Origin: Stenotrophomonas maltophilia
Lineage (GTDB): Bacteria; Pseudomonadota; Gammaproteobacteria; Xanthomonadales; Xanthomonadaceae
NCBI RefSeq assembly: GCF_023518235.1
Contig: NZ_CP090423.1
Span: forward strand, 3,737,001-3,801,000
DNA: 64,000 nucleotides
Reading direction: 5' to 3'
Position numbers and translations under genes: made by a program. Below the pieces are notes generated by a model. The model saw only the letters and a program-made list of their open reading frames with translations. It searched no databases and was not told the DNA's origin. Below, piece by piece: positions 16,941 to 28,086 of this stretch (positions are counted from its first letter, which is position 1; the number at the start of each line of letters is the position of its first letter).

Positions 16941-19900
16941 TCATGCCTGCGGCTCCTGCAGTGAACCGTTGCGCAGCGCACGCTGTTCGCGGCGGCGCGC
17001 CAGCCACTCGGAGAAGCGCTCCATGTACAGGTAGATCACCGGCGTGGTGTACAGCGTGACCAGCTGCGACAACAGCAGGCCGCCGACGATGGCGATGCCG
17101 AGCGGGCGGCGCAGTTCCGAACCGATGCCGGTACCCAGTGCCAGCGGCAGTGCGCCGAGCATGGCTGCGGCGGTGGTCATCATGATCGGGCGGAAGCGCA
17201 GCAGGCAGGCGCGGCGGATCGCTTCTTGCGCGTTGGCACCGGCACGGCGCGCCTCGATCGCGAAGTCCACCATCATGATGCCGTTCTTCTTGACGATACC
17301 GATCAACAGCACGATGCCGACAATGCCGTCCACCGACAGGCTCAGGCCGCACAGCATCAGCGCCAGCAGCGCGCCGACGCCGGCCGGCGGCAGCGTGGAG
17401 ATGATCGTGATCGGGTGGATGTAGCTCTCGTACAGCACGCCCAGCACGATGTAGATCACCACCAGCGAGGCCAGCAGCAGCCACACCACGTCGGTCTGGC
17501 TGCCGGTGAACTCGGCGGCCTTGCCGATGAACTCGGCATGCAGATGGGTCGGCATATCCAGGCTGTCCTTGGTCTCCTGGATCGCACGCACCGCTTCGGA
17601 CAGCGAATAGCCCGGCGCCACGTTGAACGAGACCGTCACCGCCGGCAGCTGCTGCTGGTGGCTGACCACCAGCGGCGCACTGCTGACCTTGCCTTCGGCC
17701 AGCGCCGACAGCGGGATGATGTTGCCGGCGCCGACGGTGATGCCGGTGTTCTGCGCGCCGATGCCGGTGGCGGTGGACGAGTTGGACGAGGTGACCTGGC
17801 CAAAGCTGGTGGCGTTGGTGCCGGTCAATGCGCCGGCGCCGTTGGAGGCGACCGCCAGCTGCTCCATCAGTGCGGTGCTGGTGCGGAACTCCGGTGCCAC
17901 TTCCAGCACCACGCGATACTGGTTGAGCTCGGTGAAGATGGTCGAAATCTGGCGCTGGCCGAACGCATCGTAGAGCGTGTCGTCGATGGTCTGCATCGGC
18001 ACGCCGAGCACGCTGGCCTTGTCGCGGTCGATGTTCAGTTCAAGCGCGCGACCCTGGTTGGACAGGTTGTTGTCGACGTCAGCCAGCTCCGGGCGCTTGC
18101 GCAGCGCTTCGGTCAGTCGCGTGGCCTGGGTCGCGACCGTCGCCGAATCCACGTCCGACAGCGAGTACTGGTACTCGGTGGCGGCCACGCGGGTATCCAG
18201 GGTCACGTCCTGCACCGGCTTCAGGTACAGCGCCACGCCCGGAATACCGGCCACCGCCTTCTGCAGACGCGGCAGGATCTCCTCCAGGCCATCGCGCTGG
18301 CTGCGTTCCTTCAGCACGATCGACAGCTGGCCCTGGTTGAGGGTGGGGTTCATGCTGCCGGCGCCGATGAAGGCCGATACGCCGGTGACGTCCGGGTCCT
18401 GGCGCAGCGCTTCGGCCACCTGTTTGGTGCGCTGTTCCATCTGCGGGAAGGCGATGTTCTGGTCGGCCTGCACCACGCCGGTGATCAGGCCCGTGTCCTG
18501 TTCGGGCAGCAGGCCCTTGGGAATCAGCACGTACAGCAGCACGGTCAGCACCAGCGCACCGCCCGCCACGGCCAGAGTGGCGCGCTGGTGGTCCAGCACC
18601 CAGTCCAGGCTGCGTTCGTACAGGCCGACGGTGCGCGTCCACAGGTTCTGCTTGCCGGCCGCCGCTGCGCGCTCGTGCGCGTCTTCGCCCTCGGGAAGCG
18701 CGTCGGGCTTGAGCAGGTAGGCGCACATCATCGGGGTGAGCGTCAGCGAGATCAGCATCGACAGCACCACGGCGATGCTCAGCACCCAGGCGAACTCGTG
18801 GAACAGGCGACCGGTGACACCGGGCATCAGCAGCAGTGGCAGGAACACCGCCACCAGCGACACGGTCAGTGACAGCACGGTGAAGCCGATCTGGCGCGCG
18901 CCGATCTCGGCCGCTTCCTTGCCACTCTTGCCCTGCTCGATGTAACGCACGATGTTCTCGATCATCACGATCGCATCGTCGACCACGAAGCCGGTGGCCA
19001 CCACCAGCGCCATCAGCGAGAGGTTGTCCAGCGACATGCCGGCGAAGGCCATCACCGCGAAGGTGCCGGCCAGCGACAGCGGTACTGCCACCGAGGGAAT
19101 GATCGTGGCCCACAGCCGGCGCAGGAACACGAAGATCACCGCCACCACCAGGCCGATGGTCAGGATCAGGGTGAACTGCACTTCATGCACCGAGGCGCGG
19201 ATGGTCTCGGTGCGGTCGTTGAAGATCTCCAGGTGCACGTCGGCCGGCAGCACGCCCTGCAGCTGCGGCAGGATGGCGCGGATGCGCTCGACGGTCTGCA
19301 CGATGTTGGCGCCCGGCTGGCGGCGCACTTCCAGCAGCACCGCCGGCTTGCCATCGGCCCACGCGGCCAGCTGGTCGTTCTCCACGCCATCGACCACCTG
19401 CGCTACGTCGGACAGCCGCACCGGGCGGCCGTTCTTGTAGCTGATGATGGTGTCGCGGTACTCGGCGGCGCTGGCCAGCTGGTCGTTGGTGCCGATGCTG
19501 TAGGACTGGGTCTTGCCGTTCAACGAACCCTTCGGCGCATTGACGTTGGCCTGGGTCAGCGCGCTGCGCAGTTCCTCCAGGGTCAGGCCCATGTTCGACA
19601 GCTGTGCCGGATTGACCTGGATGCGCACGGCCGGGCGCACGTTGCCGGCAATCGAGACCAGGCCCACGCCCTGCACCTGCGACAGGCGCTGGGCCAGGAT
19701 CGAATCGGCGTAATTGTTGACGTCGCGCAGCGGGCGCGTGTCAGAGGTCAGCTTCAGGGTGACGATGGCCGCGTCGGCCGGGTTCACCCGGTTGTAGACC
19801 GGCTGGTAGGGCAGCGACGAGGGCAGGGTGGCCTGGCGGATCGCCGCCTGCACGTCCTGCGCGGCGATGTCGATGTTCCGGTCCATCGAGAACTGCAGGA

Positions 19901-20174
19901 TGATCGTGGACAACCCGGCCGACGAGTCCGACGTCATCAGCTCCAGCCCGGAAATCTGCCCGAACTGGCGCTCCAGCGGGGTGGTGACCAGCGAGGCCAT
20001 GGTGGTGGCGTTCGCACCGGGGTACTGGGTGGTGACCACCAGACTGGGCGCATCGATTTCCGGCAGCGCCGACACCGGCAGCTTGCGGTAACCGAGGATG
20101 CCCAGCAGCAACAGGCCCGCCATCAACAGCGAGGTGGCGATCGGGCGGCGGATGAAGATCGTCGAAAAGCCCAC
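16941..20174 (-). CDS. mdtB: Multidrug efflux RND permease, MdtB/SmeJ type
   Basis: A 1077-residue RND permease starting at a GTG (20172-20174) with AAGGA upstream: MGFSTIFIRRPIATSLLMAG. It has the two large periplasmic loops and 12 helices of the HAE-1 group, with GFVVDDAIVMIENI in helix 4. It lies between the adaptor and second permease genes on the same strand, 74 bp after the adaptor stop. An unusual Thr/Ser/Gly-rich insertion lies near residues 775-815 (SNGAGALTGTNATSFGQ onward), in the second periplasmic domain. The pump would work with the adaptor and an outer-membrane channel encoded elsewhere. Confidence 0.92.
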   Translation of the reverse strand: MGFSTIFIRRPIATSLLMAGLLLLGILGYRKLPVSALPEIDAPSLVVTTQYPGANATTMASLVTTPLERQFGQISGLELMTSDSSAGLSTIILQFSMDRNIDIAAQDVQAAIRQATLPSSLPYQPVYNRVNPADAAIVTLKLTSDTRPLRDVNNYADSILAQRLSQVQGVGLVSIAGNVRPAVRIQVNPAQLSNMGLTLEELRSALTQANVNAPKGSLNGKTQSYSIGTNDQLASAAEYRDTIISYKNGRPVRLSDVAQVVDGVENDQLAAWADGKPAVLLEVRRQPGANIVQTVERIRAILPQLQGVLPADVHLEIFNDRTETIRASVHEVQFTLILTIGLVVAVIFVFLRRLWATIIPSVAVPLSLAGTFAVMAFAGMSLDNLSLMALVVATGFVVDDAIVMIENIVRYIEQGKSGKEAAEIGARQIGFTVLSLTVSLVAVFLPLLLMPGVTGRLFHEFAWVLSIAVVLSMLISLTLTPMMCAYLLKPDALPEGEDAHERAAAAGKQNLWTRTVGLYERSLDWVLDHQRATLAVAGGALVLTVLLYVLIPKGLLPEQDTGLITGVVQADQNIAFPQMEQRTKQVAEALRQDPDVTGVSAFIGAGSMNPTLNQGQLSIVLKERSQRDGLEEILPRLQKAVAGIPGVALYLKPVQDVTLDTRVAATEYQYSLSDVDSATVATQATRLTEALRKRPELADVDNNLSNQGRALELNIDRDKASVLGVPMQTIDDTLYDAFGQRQISTIFTELNQYRVVLEVAPEFRTSTALMEQLAVASNGAGALTGTNATSFGQVTSSNSSTATGIGAQNTGITVGAGNIIPLSALAEGKVSSAPLVVSHQQQLPAVTVSFNVAPGYSLSEAVRAIQETKDSLDMPTHLHAEFIGKAAEFTGSQTDVVWLLLASLVVIYIVLGVLYESYIHPITIISTLPPAGVGALLALMLCGLSLSVDGIVGIVLLIGIVKKNGIMMVDFAIEARRAGANAQEAIRRACLLRFRPIMMTTAAAMLGALPLALGTGIGSELRRPLGIAIVGGLLLSQLVTLYTTPVIYLYMERFSEWLARRREQRALRNGSLQEPQA

Positions 20175-20248
20175 GGACTGATCCTTGCTGGCACTTCAAT
20201 GTCGGCGCCGGCAGGTTCGCCGGCGCGAGGGAGATCAGTGGCCTGCGC

Positions 20249-21493
20249 TCAGCGCGGGCCACCACCGCGACGGCCACCGCCGCCTGCGTTCTTCTGCTCG
20301 GCCGCCTTCAGTTCGGCCTCGGTCGGTGCGGCCGGGGTCTCGCCCGGCTTCAGTGCGGTGACCTTGCTGCCCGGCTTCAGGCGGAACTGGCCTTCACTGA
20401 CCACCCGCTCGCCGCCCTTCAGGCCTTCTGCGATCTGCACCTGGCTGTCGCCCACTTCCACGCCGCTGCGCACAGTCTGCATCTTTACCGTGTTGTCGCC
20501 CTGCACGATGTAGACGTACTCGCCGTCCGGGCCACGCAGCACCGCCTGGGTGGGGATGACCACGCCACCGCTGATCGTGCGCAGCTGCATGCGCACGTTG
20601 ACGAACTGGCCCGGCCACAGGCCGTTGTCGGTGTTGTCGAACAGGGCCCGCGCCTTGAACGTGCCGCTGTCGGCACTGATCAGGTTGTCGACCACGTCGA
20701 GCTTGCCGTCGCCGGACAATACGTGCGAATCGGCGCGGTCCAGCGCGGCCACCGGTACCGTGCCGGCGGCCTGCGCCTGGCGCACATCGCCGAGCTGGCG
20801 CTCGGGCAGGTTGAACAGCACGTGGATCGGATGGATCTGGGTCAGCGTGACCAGTGCGGTGCCGGCGTTGACCACGTTGCCGGCGTCGACCGCGCGGATG
20901 CCGGCGATGCCGGTGATCGGTGCGGTGACCTTGGTGTACTGCAGCTGCACCTGTGCCGAGCGCATGCTGGCCTCGTTGGCGGCCACCGCGCTTTCGTACT
21001 GTGCCACTTGGTTACGCTGTGTATCCAGATCGGTCTTGGCCACGAACTGGCGATACTCCGGCGCGTTCGAGCGCTGGTAGTTGGAGCGCGCGGTGGCCAG
21101 CAGCGCATCGTTCTGGCGCTTGGCGGCCGCGGCCTGGTCGTAGCTGGCCTGTGCGGTGCGCGGGTCGATCACCGCCAGCACGTCACCCTGCTTCACCTCC
21201 TGGCCTTCGCGGAAATTGAGGCTCATCAGCTGGCCGCCGACCTGTGGGCTGACCGTGACGGTGTTCATCGCGGTCACCGTGCCCAGTGCGCTGGCATACA
21301 CCGGCACGTCCTGGCGCGTGGCATCGACCACGGTGACCGGCACCGGGCCGGCATCCGGGTCTTCACCGCCCTGGCGCGCACCCGCTGCGGGTTTTCCAGC
21401 CTTGTCCTTGCCGCCGCCCATGACGCGCAGGCCGACCACGGCCAGCACCAGCACCGCCACGACCAGCAGCACGATCTTCCAAACACGTGACAT
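20249..21493 (-). CDS. mdtA: RND efflux periplasmic adaptor, MdtA/SmeI type
   Basis: A 414-residue membrane-fusion protein. One N-terminal membrane anchor (residues 5-25) is followed by biotinyl-lipoyl halves (VSPQVGGQLMSLNFREGQEVKQGDVLAVIDP and VTAPITGIAGIRAVDAGNVV), an alpha-hairpin (about 110-165) and a beta-barrel domain. The C-terminus is Gly/Arg-rich (GGGGRRGGGPR). It links the inner-membrane RND pump to an outer-membrane TolC-like channel; none is encoded nearby. It is the first gene of the three-gene operon. The ATG at 21491-21493 gives a proper anchor. No regulator gene is adjacent. Confidence 0.92.
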   Translation of the reverse strand: MSRVWKIVLLVVAVLVLAVVGLRVMGGGKDKAGKPAAGARQGGEDPDAGPVPVTVVDATRQDVPVYASALGTVTAMNTVTVSPQVGGQLMSLNFREGQEVKQGDVLAVIDPRTAQASYDQAAAAKRQNDALLATARSNYQRSNAPEYRQFVAKTDLDTQRNQVAQYESAVAANEASMRSAQVQLQYTKVTAPITGIAGIRAVDAGNVVNAGTALVTLTQIHPIHVLFNLPERQLGDVRQAQAAGTVPVAALDRADSHVLSGDGKLDVVDNLISADSGTFKARALFDNTDNGLWPGQFVNVRMQLRTISGGVVIPTQAVLRGPDGEYVYIVQGDNTVKMQTVRSGVEVGDSQVQIAEGLKGGERVVSEGQFRLKPGSKVTALKPGETPAAPTEAELKAAEQKNAGGGGRRGGGPR

Positions 21494-21680
21494 TACGAGG
21501 ACTCCGAGAGGACTGGACCGGGCGGGGCGCCGGCGGCAATGCGCAAAGCATACCTGTGCCACATCGCGTTTCCTGCATGACGGATGGGACGGGCGCTAAG
21601 ACCGGATCCAGCGCCGGAGGTTCCCGTGGCCGCGGTGTTGCCCTACATTCAGCTGGAACCCCCTTGCTGTGGAGATCGCG

Positions 21681-23000
21681 ATGCGCCGTTCGTTGCTGCT
21701 GTCCGCCCTGCTGCTGGCCCTGCCGGCCCTTGCCCACGCCCAGGACGGGCAGCGCCCGGAGGTGACCGCCACCGCACAGCGGCTGCAGGCCCAGGTGGTC
21801 GAATGGCGCCGTGACTTCCACCAGCACCCGGAGCTGTCCAACCGCGAGGCGCGCACTTCGGCAGAGGTCGCCAAGCGCCTGCGTGCGATGGGCCTGAAGC
21901 CGAAGACCGGCATTGCCCATCACGGCGTGGTGGCGATCATCGAGGGCGGCAAGCCGGGCCCGAAGATCGCCCTGCGTGCGGACATGGACGCGCTGCCGGT
22001 GACCGAGCAGACCGGACTGCCGTTCGCGTCAAAGGCGACCGACCAGTACCGCGGCCAGACCGTGGGCGTGATGCATGCCTGCGGCCATGACGCGCACACC
22101 GCCACGCTGCTGGGCGTGGCCCAGGCGCTGGTATCGATGAAGAAGGATCTGCCCGGCCAGGTGATGCTGATCTTCCAGCCGGCCGAGGAAGGCGCGCCGC
22201 CGCCGGAAGAGGGCGGTGCGGCGCTGATGCTGAAGGAAGGCCTGTTCGCCGACTTCAAGCCGGAGGCGGTGTTCGGCCTGCATGTGTTCTCCAGCGTGCA
22301 GGCCGGGCAGATCGCGGTGCGCGGTGGCCCGTTGATGGCCGCCTCCGACCGCTTCGGGATCAAGGTGATCGGCCGCCAGACCCATGGCTCGGCACCGTGG
22401 AACGGCGTTGATCCGATCGTGGCCACCGCCGATCTGGTGGGTACCGCACAGACCATCGTCAGCCGTCGCGCCAACCTGTCCAAGCAGCCGGCGGTGCTGA
22501 CCTTCGGCGCGATCAACGGTGGCATCCGCTACAACATCATTCCCGATGAGGTGGAGATGGTCGGCACCATCCGCACCTTCGATGAAGGCATGCGCCAGCA
22601 GATCTTCGCCGACCTGCGCAACGTGGCCGAACACACCGCCGCCGCGCACGGTGCGAAGGCGGTGACCGACATCTACGAATCGGAAGGCAACCCGGCCACG
22701 GTGAACGACCCGGCATTGACCGCGAAGATGCTGCCGAGCCTGCAGGCGGTGGTCGGCAAGGACAACGTGTATGAGCCGCCGCTGCAGATGGGGGCGGAGG
22801 ATTTCTCGCTGTACGCCAAGGAAGTGCCGGGCATGTTCTTCTTCGTCGGTTCCACCAGTGTGGGCATCGACCCGGCGACGGCGCCGGCGAACCATTCGCC
22901 GAAGTTCCTGCTGGACGAGAAGGCGTTGGATGTCGGGTTCCGCGCGCTGCTGCAGGTGAGCCTGGATTACCTGCACGGAGTCGGCACCCCGGCGGGGTGA
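21681..23000 (+). CDS. Periplasmic M20 family amidohydrolase
   Basis: A 439-residue protein with a signal peptide (MRRSLLLSALLLALPALAHA, cleavage after about residue 20) and an M20D peptidase fold. Metal-site motifs include HQHPELSNREART, RADMDALP, HACGHDAHTA and PAEEGAPPPEEGG. The dimerisation lid domain covers about residues 215-325. Relatives hydrolyse N-acyl or indole-acetyl amino acids (hippurate hydrolase/IAA-amino acid hydrolase group); the substrate is not predictable. A start at the GTG 12 bp upstream is possible, but GGAG at 21671-21674 fits ATG 21681. It is divergent from the efflux operon. Confidence 0.9.
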   Translation: MRRSLLLSALLLALPALAHAQDGQRPEVTATAQRLQAQVVEWRRDFHQHPELSNREARTSAEVAKRLRAMGLKPKTGIAHHGVVAIIEGGKPGPKIALRADMDALPVTEQTGLPFASKATDQYRGQTVGVMHACGHDAHTATLLGVAQALVSMKKDLPGQVMLIFQPAEEGAPPPEEGGAALMLKEGLFADFKPEAVFGLHVFSSVQAGQIAVRGGPLMAASDRFGIKVIGRQTHGSAPWNGVDPIVATADLVGTAQTIVSRRANLSKQPAVLTFGAINGGIRYNIIPDEVEMVGTIRTFDEGMRQQIFADLRNVAEHTAAAHGAKAVTDIYESEGNPATVNDPALTAKMLPSLQAVVGKDNVYEPPLQMGAEDFSLYAKEVPGMFFFVGSTSVGIDPATAPANHSPKFLLDEKALDVGFRALLQVSLDYLHGVGTPAG

Positions 23001-23009
23001 GGGGTGTTG

Positions 23010-23028
23010 GCAGGGCTTGCAGCCCTGC
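23010..23028. repeat. Hairpin GCAGGGC/GCCCTGC (second copy)
   Basis: It is identical to the hairpin at 4286-4304 and again lies just after a plus-strand gene, at the head of the second large hairpin block. Confidence 0.6.
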
Positions 23029-23082
23029 GCCCGCTGCAGATCAACGTCAACGTCCAAGGCAGAAGCTGGTTTCCTGAGGGTA

Positions 23083-23184
23083 GGCGGGGTGGGTCCGGTT
23101 GAGGGGGACGCCGTAAATACGTCCATGTAGGCTTGGTCGCGGCATCCATGCCGCTCACACCCCCTCAACCGGACCCACCCCGCC
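23083..23184. repeat. Large hairpin B1: 25-bp perfect stem, 52-nt conserved loop
   Basis: The arm at 23083-23107 is exactly complementary to 23160-23184. The outer 13 nt of the arm (GGCGGGGTGGGTC) match A1, but the inner part differs (CGGTTGAGGGGG against GGATGGCGGGGG), with matching changes in the other arm. The loop at 23108-23159 is 52 nt, as in A1, and differs from it at only a few positions. In both copies the stem is followed by TTCGACAGTTTCCCG. Confidence 0.85.
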
Positions 23185-23230
23185 TTCGACAGTTTCCCGC
23201 GGCTGTCGGAACGACATCCTGCTTTGGTGG

Positions 23231-23250
23231 GTGTCGACCTTGGTCGACAC
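23231..23250. repeat. GTGTCGAC/GTCGACAC hairpin (second copy)
   Basis: GTGTCGAC, CTTG loop, GTCGACAC: the same as 4505-4524, and at the same relative place between the two large hairpins of the block. Here the following GTAG palindrome is absent. Confidence 0.7.
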
Positions 23251-23340
23251 GGCGGACGTCATGAACGTCTGAAGGAACGGCTTCTGCTTTTGATCTTGAT
23301 TTTCCTGATCTTTCCCGTGGTGACGCGGAAAACTGTCCGT

Positions 23341-23444
23341 GGCCGGGAGGGCGGGTTGGCTGGGGGCGTGAGCCGCATGGATGCGGCGACCGAGCTTACA
23401 TGGACGTACTTGCAGCGTCCCCCAGCCAACCCGCCCTCCCGGCC
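23341..23444. repeat. Large hairpin B2: 26-bp perfect stem, inverted 52-nt loop
   Basis: The arm at 23341-23366 is exactly complementary to 23419-23444. The 52-nt loop (23367-23418) is the reverse complement of a close relative of the A1 and B1 loops, including a GCCGCATGGATGCGGC inner palindrome. Thus B1 and B2 form a head-to-head pair, as do A1 and A2. Confidence 0.85.
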
Positions 23445-23521
23445 AACCCCGATATCCTGCTGTTAACCACGGAGGGGCTCCGCCGTGGGCCGGCCCGGCC
23501 GAAGGCCCGCCCCCGCCGCGA

Positions 23522-23527
23522 TACAAT
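23522..23527 (+). promoter_or_regulatory. Possible -10 box for queF (TACAAT)
   Basis: TACAAT lies 7 nt before the ATG at 23535. If used, transcription would begin at or next to the start codon, giving a leaderless mRNA. No good -35 box is visible in the GC-rich sequence upstream. Confidence 0.3.
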
Positions 23528-23534
23528 GGCACCC

Positions 23535-24353
23535 ATGAACACCCCCCAGGACTCCAGCCTCGGTCGCGAGGTCAGTTACCCGTCGCAGTACGATCCCGGC
23601 CTGCTGTTTCCCATCCCCCGCAGCGGCGCCCGCGCCGAGATCGGCCTCGATGACACCGCGCTGCCGTTCGTCGGCCATGACCGCTGGCATGCCTTCGAGC
23701 TGAGCTGGCTCGATCCGCGCGGCAAGCCGCAGGTCGCCGTCGCCACCGTGCAGGTGCCATGCACCTCGCCGCGGCTGATCGAATCGAAGTCGTTCAAGCT
23801 GTACCTGAATTCCCTCAACAGCACCCGCATCGACAGCGCCGAAGCACTGCGCGCGCGCATCGCTGCCGATCTGTCAGCCTGTGCCGGTGCGCCGGTGCAG
23901 GTGGCATTCGGCCTGCCGGAACTGCGCGAGGCGCCGCTGGGCGAATCCATCGATGGTCTGGAACTGGAGATCGACTGCTACGGCCCACCGCAGGCCGATT
24001 TCCTTGCCGCCGCTGCGGGCGAGGTGGTGGAGGAGACCCTGGTCTCGGCGTTGCTGAAGTCCAACTGCCCGGTCACCGGCCAGCCGGACTGGGCCACGGT
24101 CAGCCTGCGTTACCGCGGGCCGAAGATCGACCGTGCCGGCCTGCTGCGCTATCTGGTCAGTTATCGCGAGCACGCCGAGTTCCACGAGCAGTGCGTTGAG
24201 CGCATCTTCAGCGAGGTGTCCGCGCGCTGCCAGCCGCAATGGCTGGAAGTGGAGGCCCGCTACACCCGCCGTGGTGGCCTGGATATCAATCCCTGGCGTG
24301 CCAGCCCCGGCATCGCCGTCCCGGCCGCGACCTACCGCGAACTGCGCCAGTAA
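23535..24353 (+). CDS. queF: NADPH-dependent 7-cyano-7-deazaguanine reductase QueF
   Basis: A 272-residue protein of the long, two-domain (YqfC-like) QueF class. It contains the QueF motif [11 protein letters not shown] (about residues 78-88) and the active-site Cys in [12 protein letters not shown] (about 178-189), plus [10 protein letters not shown]. It reduces the nitrile preQ0 to the amine preQ1 in queuosine biosynthesis, in the cytoplasm. Two in-frame ATGs, at 23526 and 23535, differ by three residues; no Shine-Dalgarno sequence precedes either, and a -10-like TACAAT sits just upstream. The other queuosine genes are not in the window. Confidence 0.93.
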   Translation: MNTPQDSSLGREVSYPSQYDPGLLFPIPRSGARAEIGLDDTALPFVGHDRWHAFELSWLDPRGKPQVAVATVQVPCTSPRLIESKSFKLYLNSLNSTRIDSAEALRARIAADLSACAGAPVQVAFGLPELREAPLGESIDGLELEIDCYGPPQADFLAAAAGEVVEETLVSALLKSNCPVTGQPDWATVSLRYRGPKIDRAGLLRYLVSYREHAEFHEQCVERIFSEVSARCQPQWLEVEARYTRRGGLDINPWRASPGIAVPAATYRELRQ

Positions 24354-24356
24354 CCG

Positions 24357-24434
24357 CTAGTGCCGGTCGCTGGCCGGCAACCGCAAGGAGCCCGCGTCCA
24401 GGGCAGGGGCAAACCGGCCAGCGGCCGGCACTAC
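24357..24434. repeat. SMAG palindrome with variant CTAG end
   Basis: CTAGTGCCGGTCGCTGGCCGG pairs imperfectly with CCGGCCAGCGGCCGGCACTAC, leaving a loop of about 36 nt. It begins 4 nt after the queF stop. The left end is CTAG where the other members have GTAG. Confidence 0.75.
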
Positions 24435-24460
24435 CGGGCATCCGGCTCTCCCGATTGTTC

Positions 24461-24480
24461 AGCCGCCCCCGGGGGCGGCT
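24461..24480. repeat. Perfect 20-bp GC palindrome upstream of the LysM gene
   Basis: AGCCGCCCCCGGGGGCGGCT is its own complement. There is no T-run, so it is unlikely to be a simple terminator. It lies about 80 bp before the LysM gene start. Confidence 0.55.
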
Positions 24481-24557
24481 TCACATCTGCACCATCCCCA
24501 TTTAACAGCCGCCATGGCACCGTGCAAGCCACGTAGTCATGCAGACGGGAGTTGTGG

Positions 24558-24851
24558 ATGAGTACCGAGAAGAAAGCCGATTTCTCCGGCGTCAGTGGCA
24601 GCGTCGACAGCACCGCCCAGCAGGTACCGAAGGCGGACTTCTCCGGCGTCAGCGCTTCGGTGGACAGTACCGCCGACGTTGTGAGCGGCGGCACCTACAC
24701 CGTGCAGAAGGGCGATTCGCTGTCAAAGATCGCCAAGCAGCACCTGGGTGATGCCAATGCCTGGAAGAAGATCTTCGAAGCCAACCGCGATGTGCTCGAT
24801 GACCCGGACAAGATTTTCCCGGGCCAGACCCTGAAGCTGCCGCCGAAGTAA
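24558..24851 (+). CDS. Small LysM domain protein with an internal repeat
   Basis: A 97-residue cytoplasmic-looking protein with no signal peptide. Residues 6-20 and 25-39 are near-identical repeats (KADFSGVSxSVDSTA). Residues 48-96 form a LysM domain (TYTVQKGDSLSKIAKQHLGD, then IFPGQTLKLP). The C-terminal half resembles E. coli Kbp (YgaU), a potassium-binding BON-LysM protein, but the BON domain is absent and the repeat replaces it. The start ATG at 24558 is preceded by GGAG. It is 45 bp upstream of a lipoprotein gene and could be co-transcribed with it. Confidence 0.82.
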   Translation: MSTEKKADFSGVSGSVDSTAQQVPKADFSGVSASVDSTADVVSGGTYTVQKGDSLSKIAKQHLGDANAWKKIFEANRDVLDDPDKIFPGQTLKLPPK

Positions 24852-24896
24852 GCCGGCGATCGAACGCCGTCCGACAATCCCTGGGAGGAACCCCGA

Positions 24897-25400
24897 ATGA
24901 TCAAGACCACCCCGCTCCAGACCGCCCTGATCGCCGCCCTGCTGGGCAGCGTTGCCCTGGTTGGTTGCAAGAAGAAGGAAGAGTCCACCGACAGCAACGC
25001 GGCACCGGCTGCGACCGCCCCGGCCGAGCCGGCGCCGGCACCGATGACCGGTGCGCCGCCGCCGATGGCTGCAGCCGTCACCGTCTCCACCGTGACCGTT
25101 GGCAAGACTGCTGCGGCCGACAAGTCGGTGGCACCGGTTGCCCTGTTCGCGCCGAAGGACGACGTGGTCGTGTCCGTGCGGACCGACGGCAGTGCAAACA
25201 ATGTCGCGGTTGGCGCCAAGCTGACCTTCCAGGACGGCCAGGTGGCCGGCGAGCAGAACGCCACGCTGAACACCAGTGGTGCCGAGACCACCAACATCAC
25301 CTTCAAGAATGCCAATGGCTGGCCGGCGGGCAAGTACCGTGCTGAAGTCATGGTTGATGGTAAGGCGGCCGGAACGCCGCAGGAGTTCGAGGTCAAGTAA
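24897..25400 (+). CDS. Putative lipoprotein of unknown function
   Basis: A 167-residue protein. The N-terminus has a signal sequence ending in a lipobox (SVALVGC, Cys24), followed by KKKEES and an Ala/Pro-rich linker to about residue 60. The rest looks like a beta-sandwich domain, ending KYRAEVMVDGKAAGTPQEFEVK, as in small Ig-like periplasmic domains. I do not recognise a named family. GGGAGGA at 24882-24888 supports the ATG at 24897. A strong terminator follows. Confidence 0.75.
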   Translation: MIKTTPLQTALIAALLGSVALVGCKKKEESTDSNAAPAATAPAEPAPAPMTGAPPPMAAAVTVSTVTVGKTAAADKSVAPVALFAPKDDVVVSVRTDGSANNVAVGAKLTFQDGQVAGEQNATLNTSGAETTNITFKNANGWPAGKYRAEVMVDGKAAGTPQEFEVK

Positions 25401-25434
25401 GTTCTGCCGACTCTCTCCCGGCAGGGCTCACGAT

Positions 25435-25463
25435 GGACGCAGCCGCGAGGCTGCGTCCTTTTT
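25435..25463 (+). terminator. Intrinsic terminator after the lipoprotein gene
   Basis: GGACGCAGCC, a GCGA loop and GGCTGCGTCC form a perfect 10-bp stem, followed by TTTTT. It ends the LysM-lipoprotein unit. Confidence 0.9.
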
Positions 25464-25483
25464 ATTGGGCGATGGCCAGGCCC

Positions 25484-25566
25484 ATCCACGCATGGCGTGG
25501 ATCTACCCGGGCATGGCAGGTGGATGCACACCAGGCCGCCTGCGTAGATCCGCGCCACGCGTGGAT
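25484..25566. repeat. Pair of outward GTAG-type hairpins
   Basis: ATCCACGC-ATG-GCGTGGAT followed by CTAC at 25484-25506, and GTAG followed by ATCCGCGC-CAC-GCGTGGAT at 25544-25566. The two are inverted relative to each other. The arms match the hairpins at 4526-4548 and 44982-45008. Confidence 0.7.
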
Positions 25567-27985
<2,419 letters not shown>

Positions 27986-28012
27986 TCCATCGCCGTCCGC
28001 GTGTGACTTCGG

Positions 28013-28041
28013 AACCCGCGCTTCGGCGCGGGTTTCTTTTT
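28013..28041 (+). terminator. Intrinsic terminator after icd
   Basis: AACCCGCG pairs with CGCGGGTT around a CTTCGG loop, followed by TCTTTTT. Confidence 0.9.
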
Positions 28042-28047
28042 GCCTCC

Positions 28048-28086
28048 GGGGTCAGATCCCTTCTGCGCGCAGAGGAATCTGACCCC
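28048..28086. repeat. GGGGTCAGAT inverted repeat
   Basis: GGGGTCAGAT (28048-28057) pairs with ATCTGACCCC (28077-28086), with a CTGCGCGCAG palindrome in the loop. It is a dispersed intergenic repeat type that I recall from xanthomonads. Confidence 0.65.

Noticed and set aside
14087..17059. Long plus-strand frame of 990 codons opposite the RND permease gene
   Set aside because: It is antisense to a well-supported pump gene. Its composition (His, Gln, Arg, Gly, Val) is that of a shadow frame in GC-rich DNA, and it has no recognisable domain.
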